A stretch of 41,802 bases of DNA from positions 22,699 through 64,500 of the forward strand of contig NZ_PYBV01000007.1 of assembly GCF_003205615.1 (NCBI RefSeq), given 5' to 3'. This stretch comes from Micromonospora arborensis (GTDB lineage: Bacteria; Actinomycetota; Actinomycetes; Mycobacteriales; Micromonosporaceae). The notes under the pieces are model-generated. The model was not told the DNA's origin. It was given only the letters and a program-made list of their open reading frames with translations, and did no database searches. The position numbers were made by a program, and so were the translations under genes. This document shows positions 24,133 through 32,631 of the stretch, one piece after another; the first letter of the stretch is position 1, and every line of letters begins with the position of its first letter.

Positions 24133-27100
24133 TCAGGTGTTCGGCCGGAATACGACGTCCACCCAGAAGTTGTGCGAGACGGCCGAATCGGGGAAGCCAC
24201 CGCCGTAGCGGAAGCCGGCGCCGCCGGCCGCTATGTGCAGTGGTCCTCGATCAATTCCCTGGCCCGCGAAGGCGTTCAGACTGACCGCGTACTGCCCGAC
24301 CGAGGTCCAGTAGGAGACGACGTACGTGGTGCCCGCCGTAATGCTGACTGGTTGCGAAAATGTGGCGACCTGCCATCCGGATCCGGTCTCGTTCGTGAAT
24401 GACGCCGTCGCCAACAGGTCCCCGCCGGAGGTCCACAGCGTGCCGGTGTGCAGTCCGTTGTTGTCCGGCCCCTTGAAGAATCGCACCCCCGTCACCGAAC
24501 CGTTGACGTCCGCGGTGAACCGCGTGCCGACCTCGATCGAGTTCGGGTCGTTCCAGTTCGGATGCTGCGGTGTGTCGGTGTCGCCGAACAGGCTGACCGG
24601 CGATCCCAGCGGGGGAGTCGGGGTGGGGCTGGACGTCGGTGTCGGCGTCGGCGTCGGTGTCGGGTCCGGATCTGGTGCCGAGTCCGGCACGAAGAGCGGG
24701 TCGACCCAGTAGTTGGTGGACTGGTACGAGCTCTGCGGGAAGGCGTGCCTGCCGTAGTTGTAGACACCGTTGGCGGTCGTCGCTGGCGCGCTGAGCGGTC
24801 CGTTGGTCCGGAGCGTCGCGAAGAAGCTCGACGTCGAGGCGTAGCGGCCGTTGGGCGCGAAGTACGACGCGACGTACGTCGTGCCGGCGTTCACCGCGAT
24901 CGGGCTGTCGAACCGTACGCTCTGCCAACCTGAGCCCGACTCACCGGAGAACGTGGCGCGGGCCAGCAGTGTGCCGGAGGCGGTCCACAGGCTGCCGGTG
25001 TGCGTACCGCTGTTGCCGGGGCCCTGGTAGAAGCGCACCCCGACGATCCGACCGTCGGTCGTCGGGACGAACTTCACGCCCAGCTCCACGGCGCTGGGGT
25101 CGCTGTCCGCCGCCGACTGGGGCGTCGCGTTCGGCGCGAACATCGTGTAGATGGCCGCGTACGCGTCGGTGGTGAAGGACCAGACGGTGGGCTCGTCACC
25201 CGGGTTGCCCTGGTTGTCGGTCACGGTCACCGTGGCGGTGTAGGTGGTCGCGGTGGCCAGGGAGGCCGACGGGGTGAAGGTCACCGTCTTGGTCGCGTCG
25301 TCGTATCCGACCGTGCCGACGACCGGCACGCCCGCCTGGTTCTTGAGGGTGAACTGGATGGACGTCGGGTTCAACGGCTTCGAGAAGATCACGGACGGAC
25401 GTACCGTGATCGGCACCGTGGTGGCGTTCGCCGTCGGTGCGGTCGCCACCGGGCTCGGCGGGCCGGCCGCGCTGTCGATGAACGTGACGTCCACCCAGTA
25501 GTTGACGTCGTTGTAGGTCAACGTCGGGAAGCCACTGCCGTAGGCGAAGACGCCGTTGCCGCGCGACGGAACGGATCGGGGTGCGATCAGCGGCGCGGAG
25601 TTCACGTCCCGGCCGCTGAACGCCAGTGGGTCGGCGGCGTAGCCGCCGTTGGGGGCGGTGTAGGACGCGACGTACTGCGTGCCGTGGGTGATCGGCACGG
25701 GGCTGGCGAAGGCCAGTGTCTGCCAGCCGGCGCTGGTCTCCCCGACGAACGTTCCGGTGGCCAGTCGGGTGCCGCTGCTCGTCCAGAGGCTTCCGGTGTG
25801 CGTACCCGTGTTGGCCGCGCCCTTGTAGAAGCGGACTCCGGTGACGTAGCCGTCGTCCTGCGAGGTGAACCGCACGCCCAACTCGACGGGCGAACTGTCG
25901 TTGACCGCCGGGTTGTCCGGCACCCGGGATCCGAAGAGGGTGCTGGGCCCGGCCAGTTTCAGGGTGATCGTGGACGGCGTCGCCGGCATGTTGACGCTGT
26001 CGTCGATCGCCCGGACCCGGACCACCTGAGTGCCGGCGCCGCCGGAGTGGAAGCTGTACGACCAGGACGTGGTGCCGTCGGCGGCGTGCCAGGTGGCGCC
26101 GCCGTCGGTCGACACCTCGACGCCCGCGACCCGGCCGCCGCCGAGGTCGGCGGCGGTGCCCCGCACGGTCACCAGGGAGCCGTTCGTGACCCTCGAACCG
26201 TTCGCCGGTGCGGTGATGGTGACCGTCGGAGCCTGCGTGTCGGTGGACGCCGACGTCGGCTGGAGGCCCGGCATCAGCGTCGCCGGCTGAACCCCCATGT
26301 CGGCGAAGAGGTTGACGGTGGCCTGCTGCATTCGGGTGTCGGCCGCCGAGGTGGTGCCGTCGTGGACCGGGTCCAGACCCCACGCCCACTGGACGGTCCC
26401 GGCGCCGAAGACCAGAGCTCCGCTGGCCGCGCGGTACATCGTGAGGTGGTGGGTGGTGGTACCCGGGGTGACCGTGTTGCCGAAGTCGCGCAGGTATTCA
26501 GGCGTCGATCCGGTCGTGGTGGAGAGCCGGATGAGGCCGGCCGGCCGGAAACCGTTGTCCACGTCCTCGTCGGACTCGTAGCCGACCGTGTGCGGGGCGA
26601 GCGTCGCCGTCTGCCCCGACCCGAGAGTGGCGAGGCCGGTGTACCGCCACAGCCGAAACTTACCCTGCTGTTCCGGCACCTGCAGCGCGAGATCGGTGTT
26701 GTTGCTCATGTAGGCGGTGCCGGTCAGCGCGTTCTCCGGCTGCCCCGCGCCGTTGCCGGGCTGGATGAACCGCGGATCTCGCCAGGTGCCGGTCCATTCG
26801 GTGGACGGGTCGATGTCGGCGTTGGCCCAGGTCTCCTTGTAGCAGACGAGCGTGCGGTGCGGGGTGTTGGCGCCGTCCACGCTGGGCGCGAGCCGCGTCC
26901 GCCAGTAGACCTCGTTGCCGCTGAAGAAGGCCAGGTTCACGCCGGCGTCGCGGGCCGCCTCGACGTTGCTGCGCTCCGGGCCGGACCAGTACTCGTCGTG
27001 CCCGACGGACAGGAACACGTCGTGGTTGCGGATGAGGCTGCCCCGTCGGTCGGTGTCGATGTCGGTGGTGTAGCTGACGTCGTACCCGTTGCGCTCCAGG

Positions 27101-27882
27101 AAACGGATCATGGGGTACTCGTTGCTGAACAGGAAGTCACGACCGTTGCTGCTGCCTCGGGTGGAGAACGGCCGGTTGTAGCTGACCTCGAAGGCCCGAC
27201 CGTTCTGCAGTGCCTCGTAGAAGTTCCCGCCGCCGTAGGTGTTGTAGGCGTGCCAGGTGGCATCGGAGGTCTTGAAGAGGAGGCTTGAGGTGCTGCTGTC
27301 GTCCCGCACCACGAACGTGATGTGACTGGCGCTGCCGGTGTCGATGTCGGTGCGCTTCAACCGTGCGACGTACACGCCGGAGACGGAGTCCGCCGGGACC
27401 TGCCACGAGGCGGACACCCGCCAGTTGCCACAGTCGAACATCTGGGTCTCGTGGTTGGTGATGCATTCTTCTGGTTGGTGCTGCGGCAGTGTCGCGGACG
27501 GTGTCACCGGCGTGATCCGCCGGGCGCCGGCGCCCCCGTACCATCCGAGGCGGTAGATCTCGATGGTGTACGCGGTCGCCGCAGTGTCGATCTTGAAGTC
27601 GATCCGCTGGCCCCGGTTCACGCTGATGTCGGTGGCGAAACCCTGGATCGTCCAGTCGCCGAAACCGTCGATGTCCCACTCCGTGGCTGGTTGACCCAGC
27701 TGGGCGTTCTCGCAGACCACGGGATTCGGACTGCAGCTGGCGGCAGCGGCCCCCGTCGGGCCGGCGACCGCTCCGGCGAGGACGACGCCGACGACGGCGA
27801 GGAACGCGACACCGGGTCGCAGCCGACGAGGTGAACCGCAGGCTGTGCCAGATATCCCAGTCGTGACAGGGCGCATCGCCAT
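24133..27882 (-). CDS. Large secreted DMFase-like protein with three DUF4082 domains
   Basis: The 1249-residue protein has a signal peptide (about 1-48). Residues 55-540 resemble the N,N-dimethylformamidase large-subunit-like family: YRLGWYGGAGAR, DATWHAYNTYGGGNFYE, FLSVGHDEYWS (290-300) and FFSGNEVYWR. An Ig-like domain follows (550-643), then DUF4082 copy 1 (648-802), an SbsA-type Ig domain (812-906), DUF4082 copy 2 (912-1065), a Thr-Pro linker (1070-1093) and copy 3 (1097-1246). Each DUF4082 has a V-E-L/V-G-x-(R/K)-F-like strand, SGW/AGW and NYWVD or NFWVD. Family knowledge supports hydrolase-like chemistry in the first part, but not the substrate. A glycan amide or ester is plausible in this locus. 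A good promoter lies at 27941-27969. Confidence 0.75.
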   Translation of the reverse strand: MAMRPVTTGISGTACGSPRRLRPGVAFLAVVGVVLAGAVAGPTGAAAASCSPNPVVCENAQLGQPATEWDIDGFGDWTIQGFATDISVNRGQRIDFKIDTAATAYTIEIYRLGWYGGAGARRITPVTPSATLPQHQPEECITNHETQMFDCGNWRVSASWQVPADSVSGVYVARLKRTDIDTGSASHITFVVRDDSSTSSLLFKTSDATWHAYNTYGGGNFYEALQNGRAFEVSYNRPFSTRGSSNGRDFLFSNEYPMIRFLERNGYDVSYTTDIDTDRRGSLIRNHDVFLSVGHDEYWSGPERSNVEAARDAGVNLAFFSGNEVYWRTRLAPSVDGANTPHRTLVCYKETWANADIDPSTEWTGTWRDPRFIQPGNGAGQPENALTGTAYMSNNTDLALQVPEQQGKFRLWRYTGLATLGSGQTATLAPHTVGYESDEDVDNGFRPAGLIRLSTTTGSTPEYLRDFGNTVTPGTTTHHLTMYRAASGALVFGAGTVQWAWGLDPVHDGTTSAADTRMQQATVNLFADMGVQPATLMPGLQPTSASTDTQAPTVTITAPANGSRVTNGSLVTVRGTAADLGGGRVAGVEVSTDGGATWHAADGTTSWSYSFHSGGAGTQVVRVRAIDDSVNMPATPSTITLKLAGPSTLFGSRVPDNPAVNDSSPVELGVRFTSQDDGYVTGVRFYKGAANTGTHTGSLWTSSGTRLATGTFVGETSAGWQTLAFASPVPITHGTQYVASYTAPNGGYAADPLAFSGRDVNSAPLIAPRSVPSRGNGVFAYGSGFPTLTYNDVNYWVDVTFIDSAAGPPSPVATAPTANATTVPITVRPSVIFSKPLNPTSIQFTLKNQAGVPVVGTVGYDDATKTVTFTPSASLATATTYTATVTVTDNQGNPGDEPTVWSFTTDAYAAIYTMFAPNATPQSAADSDPSAVELGVKFVPTTDGRIVGVRFYQGPGNSGTHTGSLWTASGTLLARATFSGESGSGWQSVRFDSPIAVNAGTTYVASYFAPNGRYASTSSFFATLRTNGPLSAPATTANGVYNYGRHAFPQSSYQSTNYWVDPLFVPDSAPDPDPTPTPTPTPTSSPTPTPPLGSPVSLFGDTDTPQHPNWNDPNSIEVGTRFTADVNGSVTGVRFFKGPDNNGLHTGTLWTSGGDLLATASFTNETGSGWQVATFSQPVSITAGTTYVVSYWTSVGQYAVSLNAFAGQGIDRGPLHIAAGGAGFRYGGGFPDSAVSHNFWVDVVFRPNT

Positions 27883-27940
27883 CGGGCACCAACCTCTCGC
27901 TACGAGACGTCACGGCGCCTGCCGGGCGGCTCAATATTGA

Positions 27941-27969
27941 AAAGTAGAGAACCCCTCACCTCTTGCCAA
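27941..27969 (-). promoter_or_regulatory. Promoter of the DMFase-like gene
   Basis: On the minus strand TTGGCA (27969-27964) and TACTTT (27946-27941) are separated by exactly 17 bases. This is a good vegetative sigma match for an actinomycete. Transcription would start near 27934, giving a leader of about 50 bases. Confidence 0.55.
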
Positions 27970-28103
27970 CGGCCGTCCACACTGGCTGTAACACCGGGCG
28001 GTCGCCCACGGCCACCCGATCAGGCACGCTCGGTCGGATGGCTGACAGCGAAGGACGCTCGCCATCCGCTGTGGCTGCCTGCCATGTCGATGTGCTGTTG
28101 AGC

Positions 28104-28146
28104 GGTATACCGGAGAGGTATGAATATGACTCTGCGGTATACCGCT
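28104..28146. promoter_or_regulatory. Paired GGTATACC palindromes, putative operator
   Basis: CGGTATACCG (28104-28113) and GCGGTATACCGC (28135-28146) are perfect palindromes. Their centres are 32 bases apart, close to three helical turns, so two dimers could bind on the same face. The second is inside the 54-bp repeat, whose other copy at position 1 keeps GGTATACCGC. Confidence 0.55.
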
Positions 28147-28190
28147 CACTACCGCATCCGCCCTGACGGAGGTGACCGACGGTCACCGCC
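28137..28190 (+). repeat. 54-bp direct repeat, copy B
   Basis: This copy matches 1-54 at 51 of 54 positions. It contains the right part of the 12-bp GCGGTATACCGC palindrome. GGTGACCG-A-CGGTCACC (28172-28188), a perfect 17-bp palindrome, has one change in copy A. It lies between the stop of the second Wzz-like gene and the promoter of the DMFase-like gene. Relative to the gene it would serve, its orientation is opposite to copy A. Confidence 0.85.
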
Positions 28191-28195
28191 GGCGG

Positions 28196-29005
28196 TTAGT
28201 CCCGCGCTTGCCTCTGGCTCGCCGGACCCTGCTGCTCGGCGCCCTTCACGCGCGGTAGGACGATGGTGAGATCGGAGGCGTTGGCCCGCTGCGGTGCGAC
28301 GGGTGTCCTCGTCGGCTCGGTCGCGTCTCGCGGAGCGTCCGGATCGTCGAACGGCACCACCTGCTTCGTCCGGCGCGGGCCGACCGCCTCGGCGACGGAG
28401 ATCATGCCGAAGAGCAGCACCAGGCAGGCGGCCGACACCGCGATCATCGACCGGATGGTCCCGGTGACCTTGCGCGTCGGATCCGTCGGCGGGTTGATCG
28501 GCAGTGCCTGGAACAGGTACTTGTCGTCCGCGCCGTCGACCTTCTGCATGTCGTACAGCTCTTTTTCCATGCTCTTGGACACCAGGTCGAGCGTCTTCGC
28601 GGCCGCATCGGGTGAGCTGCCCGTGCCGACGATGTTGATGACCAGGCCCGAGCCGATCGCGTTGGTCGAGCTGATCGTGTAGTCCTGGTCGGCCCCCTGG
28701 CTGATCAACCCCTGCCGGACCAGGCCGCCCGACACCCGCTGGGCCAGGACGTCGACCACCACGGACGGGTTGGGCAGGCGCAGGTACGGATTGTTGGCGT
28801 TGACCTTGAGGAGCGCCGGATCCCGGGCGATCGCGGCGTCACTCGGCTGGGGCGGCGGGGCGATCAGCACCCACTGCGCCTGCGACTCGTACCGCGGCGC
28901 TATCCCGAAGGCGACGAACGCGTTCCCGGCGATCAGCACTGCCAGCACCGCCAGCACGATCAGCTTGTGGCGTCGCACGGTCGTGAACAGGGCCAGGAGA
29001 TCCAT
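28196..29005 (-). CDS. Wzz-like chain-length/co-polymerase protein (set 2)
   Basis: The 269-residue protein has a membrane segment at about 14-34, an outside domain (about 36-180) and a second segment near 186-209. A 60-residue cytoplasmic tail follows, without any kinase motif. The opening DLLALFTTVRRHKLIVLAVLAVL and the APRYESQAQWVL stretch just outside fit Wzz/PCP proteins. It should set chain length for the polymerase whose gene overlaps it (ATGA at 29005). It is shorter than the Wzz-like protein at 4472 and not closely related by eye, so the locus carries two different co-polymerases. Confidence 0.75.
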   Translation of the reverse strand: MDLLALFTTVRRHKLIVLAVLAVLIAGNAFVAFGIAPRYESQAQWVLIAPPPQPSDAAIARDPALLKVNANNPYLRLPNPSVVVDVLAQRVSGGLVRQGLISQGADQDYTISSTNAIGSGLVINIVGTGSSPDAAAKTLDLVSKSMEKELYDMQKVDGADDKYLFQALPINPPTDPTRKVTGTIRSMIAVSAACLVLLFGMISVAEAVGPRRTKQVVPFDDPDAPRDATEPTRTPVAPQRANASDLTIVLPRVKGAEQQGPASQRQARD

Positions 29006-30489
29006 CAGGGCTCAATTCTTGCGGCAGGAGACGGGCGGGCGGCCGGTGCCGGCTCTGCTGGCCGCAGAGCCGCAGCCTGCGCCGACACGGGGAAGATCCG
29101 GGTTTGCGCGGGCCACCGCTGGACGGCCAGCCAGCAGGTGGCGCAGAGCCCGAGGACAACGGCGTGGACCGAGGCGAACTGCGCGAACGAGAACGCGTCG
29201 AACGTGTACGCCCCGACCGCCGCGGCGAGGCAGGCGCCGGCGAGCGCCCCGCACAGCGAACGCAACTCAGGATCGGTCGTCCGGGCCCGCGTCTGCAGTG
29301 CCGTGATGGCGGGGACCAGGAAGTACAGCAGGAGCGCGGCCAGGCCGAGGACGCCCATCTCGATGGCGGTCTTCAGGTACTGGTTGTCCAGGATCCGGGT
29401 GGCGTCCTCCGGCAGGAACGTGCCACCGCCCCGGCCCAGCCACGGGGCCTGCTGGACGAGCGCGACCACCCGGGGATAGTTGTCCAGCCGGTTGGTGATC
29501 GAGGCATCCTCCGCGCCCATGGTGATGGAGCCGATGATCGTGCGCAGGTAGCCCGGTGTGGTGGCGAAGATGCCGACGACGGCGATCGGCGAGAAGGCGA
29601 GCAGCCAGACCCGTTGCCTGGCGGGCAGGCAGATGACGAACGTCGCCACCGCGACGCCGACAGCCAGGATCGCCGACCGGGAGACGGACATCGGTATGCA
29701 CATGCCGATCAGTCCCACCGGCAGCCACCGCCGCGCGGGCGGGCGTTCCCGGTCGTGGATGCCCAGCCAGATCGCCAACGGCAGGAGCATGCCGGCGACC
29801 ACGCCCAGTTCGATCGGATGGATCGTCGTCCCGGTGACCCGGACGAGCGCGTCGCGGCCCTGGAACGAGCCGTACGCGTCGCCGGCCTCGAACCCCGGCA
29901 ACGCCAGGCGCAGCCACGGCTTGAGGTCCCACAGGAACCAGAACTGGAGGGTGGCCACGACACCGGAGAACGCGCCACCCCACACCACGGTCCGAATGAC
30001 TCGCAACAGGTCGGCGGGGCTGCGCAGGTGCTCGGCGGTCACCAGGATCACCCCGGACATGCCGACGAGCAGGAGCATCCAACGGTCGGCGCTGAGCCGC
30101 TGGGTCTCGTCCGGCGTGAACAGCGGCATGGCGGCGTAGGAGAGCAGCGCGCAGATCCACAGCACCGCCAGCGCACCGCGGACGGGATAGCGGGTGTGGA
30201 CCGGATCGTGCAGGCCGAGCAGCGCCGTCACCGCCCAGGCCAGGAAGAGGACGAGGGATACGAGGCTGGCCAGATAACCCTGTGCGCCGACGATCCGGAT
30301 CACCGTGTCCGACGGGAAGATGAAGGCGCTGAGGATGAACAGTTGCAGCATGAAGGCGGCCTGGCGGGACCCCTGCGGTCGTACCACCCGGCGGGTCTCG
30401 GCGAGTCTCCCTCCGGAAACCCGGCCGCCGTTGACGTGCCTGGCGTCACCGGTCATGGTTGTCGTCGATCCGTTGAATCGCCGCACCAT
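29005..30489 (-). CDS. O-antigen ligase/Wzy-like polymerase (set 2)
   Basis: ATG 30489 with AGGAACGAG upstream gives 494 residues; a later ATG at MTGDARHV is possible. About eleven hydrophobic segments are present. An outside loop includes GSFQGRDALVRVTGTTIHPIELGVV. MSVSRSAILAVGVAVA follows, and later YPRVVALVQQAPWLGRGGGTFLP, the Wzy_C-type RGGG motif. About 50 basic residues precede the first segment and a Pro/Ala-rich tail ends it. It is a second polymerase or ligase, overlapping its own Wzz-like partner. The gap before it (30490-30673) holds GAGCG-TAC-CGCTC (30539-30551) but no sure promoter. Confidence 0.8.
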   Translation of the reverse strand: MVRRFNGSTTTMTGDARHVNGGRVSGGRLAETRRVVRPQGSRQAAFMLQLFILSAFIFPSDTVIRIVGAQGYLASLVSLVLFLAWAVTALLGLHDPVHTRYPVRGALAVLWICALLSYAAMPLFTPDETQRLSADRWMLLLVGMSGVILVTAEHLRSPADLLRVIRTVVWGGAFSGVVATLQFWFLWDLKPWLRLALPGFEAGDAYGSFQGRDALVRVTGTTIHPIELGVVAGMLLPLAIWLGIHDRERPPARRWLPVGLIGMCIPMSVSRSAILAVGVAVATFVICLPARQRVWLLAFSPIAVVGIFATTPGYLRTIIGSITMGAEDASITNRLDNYPRVVALVQQAPWLGRGGGTFLPEDATRILDNQYLKTAIEMGVLGLAALLLYFLVPAITALQTRARTTDPELRSLCGALAGACLAAAVGAYTFDAFSFAQFASVHAVVLGLCATCWLAVQRWPAQTRIFPVSAQAAALRPAEPAPAARPSPAARIEP

Positions 30490-30673
30490 GCTCTCGTTCC
30501 TGCCCTTGAATCGGGATCTTTCAGTGGAGGGCTGGCCCGAGCGTACCGCTCTGGGGTGACCCGCGGAATCGTCCTGTTTCACCGGTCAGCGCGCCGGACG
30601 GCCGGGGTCGACCACCGCGTCGGGCCGTCGTTTTTGTCCGGACCTCTCGTACACATCGCATTGTCGTCCGTGC

Positions 30674-31546
30674 TCAGGCCAGGGAGAGGTCGGCCAGTGC
30701 CCGTCGACGCAGCGGCGTGGGCGTACGGGACTTTGCGGAGATCATCACCGCGATGTCGCGATCCTGGATCGCGCCGAGAAACTCCTGCATCGCGCGTTCG
30801 TCCAATGGGGTCTCCTCCCAATAGGCATGGCAGAGGGTGTCCGCGACGCTGAAGGAGTCGACATTCGTTTCCGCCCCGGCAACCTCATCGACATAGACGC
30901 CGTACAACGTCCACTCGGAGAAATGCAGCTTCGCCCCGATCGCGTCCGCCCACCGGCGTCCGGTCACCGACTCCACCCGGGCCAGCAGCCGCCGTACGAC
31001 GGCCGGATCCCACGCCAACAACGACGAGACATAGTCGGAATAGGGCGGCGCGGCCGCCGGCACACCGAGCAGGGACCGGGCGACCTGATGCCAGATCACG
31101 TGCCGCGGCAGCCGCTCGTCGACCTCGTCGGGTTTGCGATAGAAGCGGACCACCCCGTCACGACGGAAGGTGTCGGCGGAGAACGGCCGGACGAACTGGA
31201 TGTCCGAGTCGACCAGCACGACGACGTCGGCGTCGGATCGCGCCGCGGCCGAGAGCTTGATGATCTGCTGCAGGATCCAGCCGCGCAACGGCGGGAACGG
31301 GCGGCGGAGGTTGACCGAGAGCTTCCCGCCCGGCAGGGACCGGAAGGATCGGGGCAGGAAATCCGACTCGTCGTGGATCACCGCGCGCGGCCCGCTCATC
31401 TGACCGAAGAGCGCCAGATCGGCGCGCGGCACGATGATGTGGTGGCGTATCGCGTCCGGCGAGTGCGCCAGCACCGAGCGGTGCAGGTCGGCGCAGCGGT
31501 CGAAGTCAGGCGCGAAGCTGGGGGTGATGATGTCCAGTCGTGACAT
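30674..31546 (-). CDS. DUF6492-family protein, glycosyltransferase-like
   Basis: The ATG at 31546 gives 290 residues. The protein starts MSRLDIITPSFAPDFDRCADLHRSV and carries DADVVVLVDSDIQFVRPF (about 105-122), where DSD has the place and surroundings of a GT-A DxD motif. This matches DUF6492 proteins, which occur in polysaccharide loci and are probably glycosyltransferases. Donor and acceptor are unknown. There is no signal peptide, so it should act inside the cell. It follows the membrane-anchored propeller gene by 47 bases in the same direction. Confidence 0.65.
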   Translation of the reverse strand: MSRLDIITPSFAPDFDRCADLHRSVLAHSPDAIRHHIIVPRADLALFGQMSGPRAVIHDESDFLPRSFRSLPGGKLSVNLRRPFPPLRGWILQQIIKLSAAARSDADVVVLVDSDIQFVRPFSADTFRRDGVVRFYRKPDEVDERLPRHVIWHQVARSLLGVPAAAPPYSDYVSSLLAWDPAVVRRLLARVESVTGRRWADAIGAKLHFSEWTLYGVYVDEVAGAETNVDSFSVADTLCHAYWEETPLDERAMQEFLGAIQDRDIAVMISAKSRTPTPLRRRALADLSLA

Positions 31547-31593
31547 GCCAGGAGTCCTCTTGTCGGCCGGCCGTGGGCCCGGCTGTTCGGTGT

Positions 31594-32631
31594 TCACCGG
31601 ACCACCGCCGGCGACCAGGCGTCGGAGACCAGTAGCTCGGGGGCGCCCCGGCCGTCGGCCGGGCTCGACCAGATGTCGCTGGTCGCCGTCCCGGCGCCGC
31701 CGCGGGGCAGCGCGTAGATGATTCTCGTGTCGTCCAGCCACTCGACCTGGTCGTCGACGCTGCGGGTCTCGGCGAGCAGCGTCTCGGCGCCGGTCGCGAG
31801 GTCGTAGACGGCGAGGCGCCAGCGGCCGGGCGGCAGGTCGCCGTGCTTCTTGAAGGCAATCCGGGTCCGGTCCGGGGAGAGCGACGGGCACTCGGCGTCC
31901 TCCCGCAGCGCGGTCACCCGGCGGGCGGCGAGGCTCCCCTCGACCAGCCAGGTCTTCCCCCCGGACGCGGCGGTCGCGTAGAACCGGTCGTCGTCGGCGA
32001 AGGTCACCCCCCAGAGGTTCTTGTCCACCGCGGTGACCTCCGCGCCGTCGACGACGAGTGGGAACCGCTCCACGTCCCCGAGCACCGCACCGGAGGTCCG
32101 GCTGATCACCGTACGGGTGGAGAACTGCCCCGGATTCGCGTACGAGTCCCCGAAGACGAACGTGGTCGTCGCCACCAGCGACCCGTTCGGCGACAGCCGG
32201 GCCCGGCTCGGCGTGCCGACCAGCGGTAGGTCGCGCCGGACCGACCAGTCCGGGCCGAGCAACCGCGCCCGGTACGTGGTCAGCAGGCCCCGGTCGGCCG
32301 AGAGGCAGATCGCCTCGTCCCGGGTCGCGTAGACCCGCTCGCAGGCGGCGTCGGTCACCGCGCGTGGCCCGGCCGGCGCTGACAGCGGGACCATCGCCAC
32401 CCGGCCGTAGTCGGCGCCGAGAGCCGTGTTCCGGAAGACGAGGTGTGGCACGTCGCGCACCACGGTGAGGTCGTCGCGTGTCGGCGCACCGGTCGCCGTC
32501 GCCCCTACGGCGCTGAGCTCCTGCCGGGCCTGCCAGACATAGCCGCCCGCGCCGAGGAACGCCACCAGCAGCACCACCGCCAGTGCCGTCAGCCGCGCCC
32601 GCGGCCCGAGCCCACCCACCCGCCCGCTCAT
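31594..32631 (-). CDS. Membrane-anchored TolB-like beta-propeller protein
   Basis: The 345-residue protein has one N-terminal membrane segment (about 14-31) and an outside part with PD40/TolB-like phrases. These include SRARLSPNGSLVATTTFVFG, ECPSLSPDRTRIAFKKHG, WRLAVYDLATGAETLL and DQVEWLDDTRIIYALPRG. Such sequences form six- or seven-bladed propellers that bind proteins or glycans. Cysteines in the first half (DAACERVYATRDEAICL) may pair outside the cell. Its ATG overlaps the stop of the MFS gene, so the two may be made and work together. No catalytic motif is visible. Confidence 0.7.
   Translation of the reverse strand: MSGRVGGLGPRARLTALAVVLLVAFLGAGGYVWQARQELSAVGATATGAPTRDDLTVVRDVPHLVFRNTALGADYGRVAMVPLSAPAGPRAVTDAACERVYATRDEAICLSADRGLLTTYRARLLGPDWSVRRDLPLVGTPSRARLSPNGSLVATTTFVFGDSYANPGQFSTRTVISRTSGAVLGDVERFPLVVDGAEVTAVDKNLWGVTFADDDRFYATAASGGKTWLVEGSLAARRVTALREDAECPSLSPDRTRIAFKKHGDLPPGRWRLAVYDLATGAETLLAETRSVDDQVEWLDDTRIIYALPRGGAGTATSDIWSSPADGRGAPELLVSDAWSPAVVR

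Larger units (their letters stand above)
27883..28195. other. 313-base regulatory gap upstream of the DMFase-like gene
   Basis: No gene fits here. From the gene outward it holds a -10/-35 pair (27941-27969) and a nested inverted repeat GGATGGC/GCCATCC (28036-28042/28061-28067) with inner AGCG/CGCT. Beyond these lie two GGTATACC palindromes (28104-28113 and 28135-28146) and a 17-bp palindrome (28172-28188). The palindromes are upstream of the promoter, so they look like regulator sites and not leader RNA. The outer part is the second copy of the 54-bp repeat. Confidence 0.7.

Noticed and set aside
24620..24670. Short GTCGGT/GTCGGC repeats, possible CRISPR or satellite
   Set aside because: They code in frame for the Thr-Pro linker of the DUF4082 protein and have no spacer structure.
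25000..27288. Rightward 762-residue open frame
   Set aside because: It is antisense to the DMFase-like/DUF4082 gene. The translation is Arg/Gly/Val/Asp-rich with no motif.
1..28190. The 54-bp repeats as attachment sites of an integrated element
   Set aside because: There is no integrase, no tRNA and no phage or plasmid gene, and both copies contain regulator-like palindromes. A regulatory role is simpler.
30597..30635. Terminator-like hairpin GACGGCC/GGCCGTC with five T on the plus strand
   Set aside because: No rightward gene precedes it, and on the minus strand the T-run is on the wrong side.
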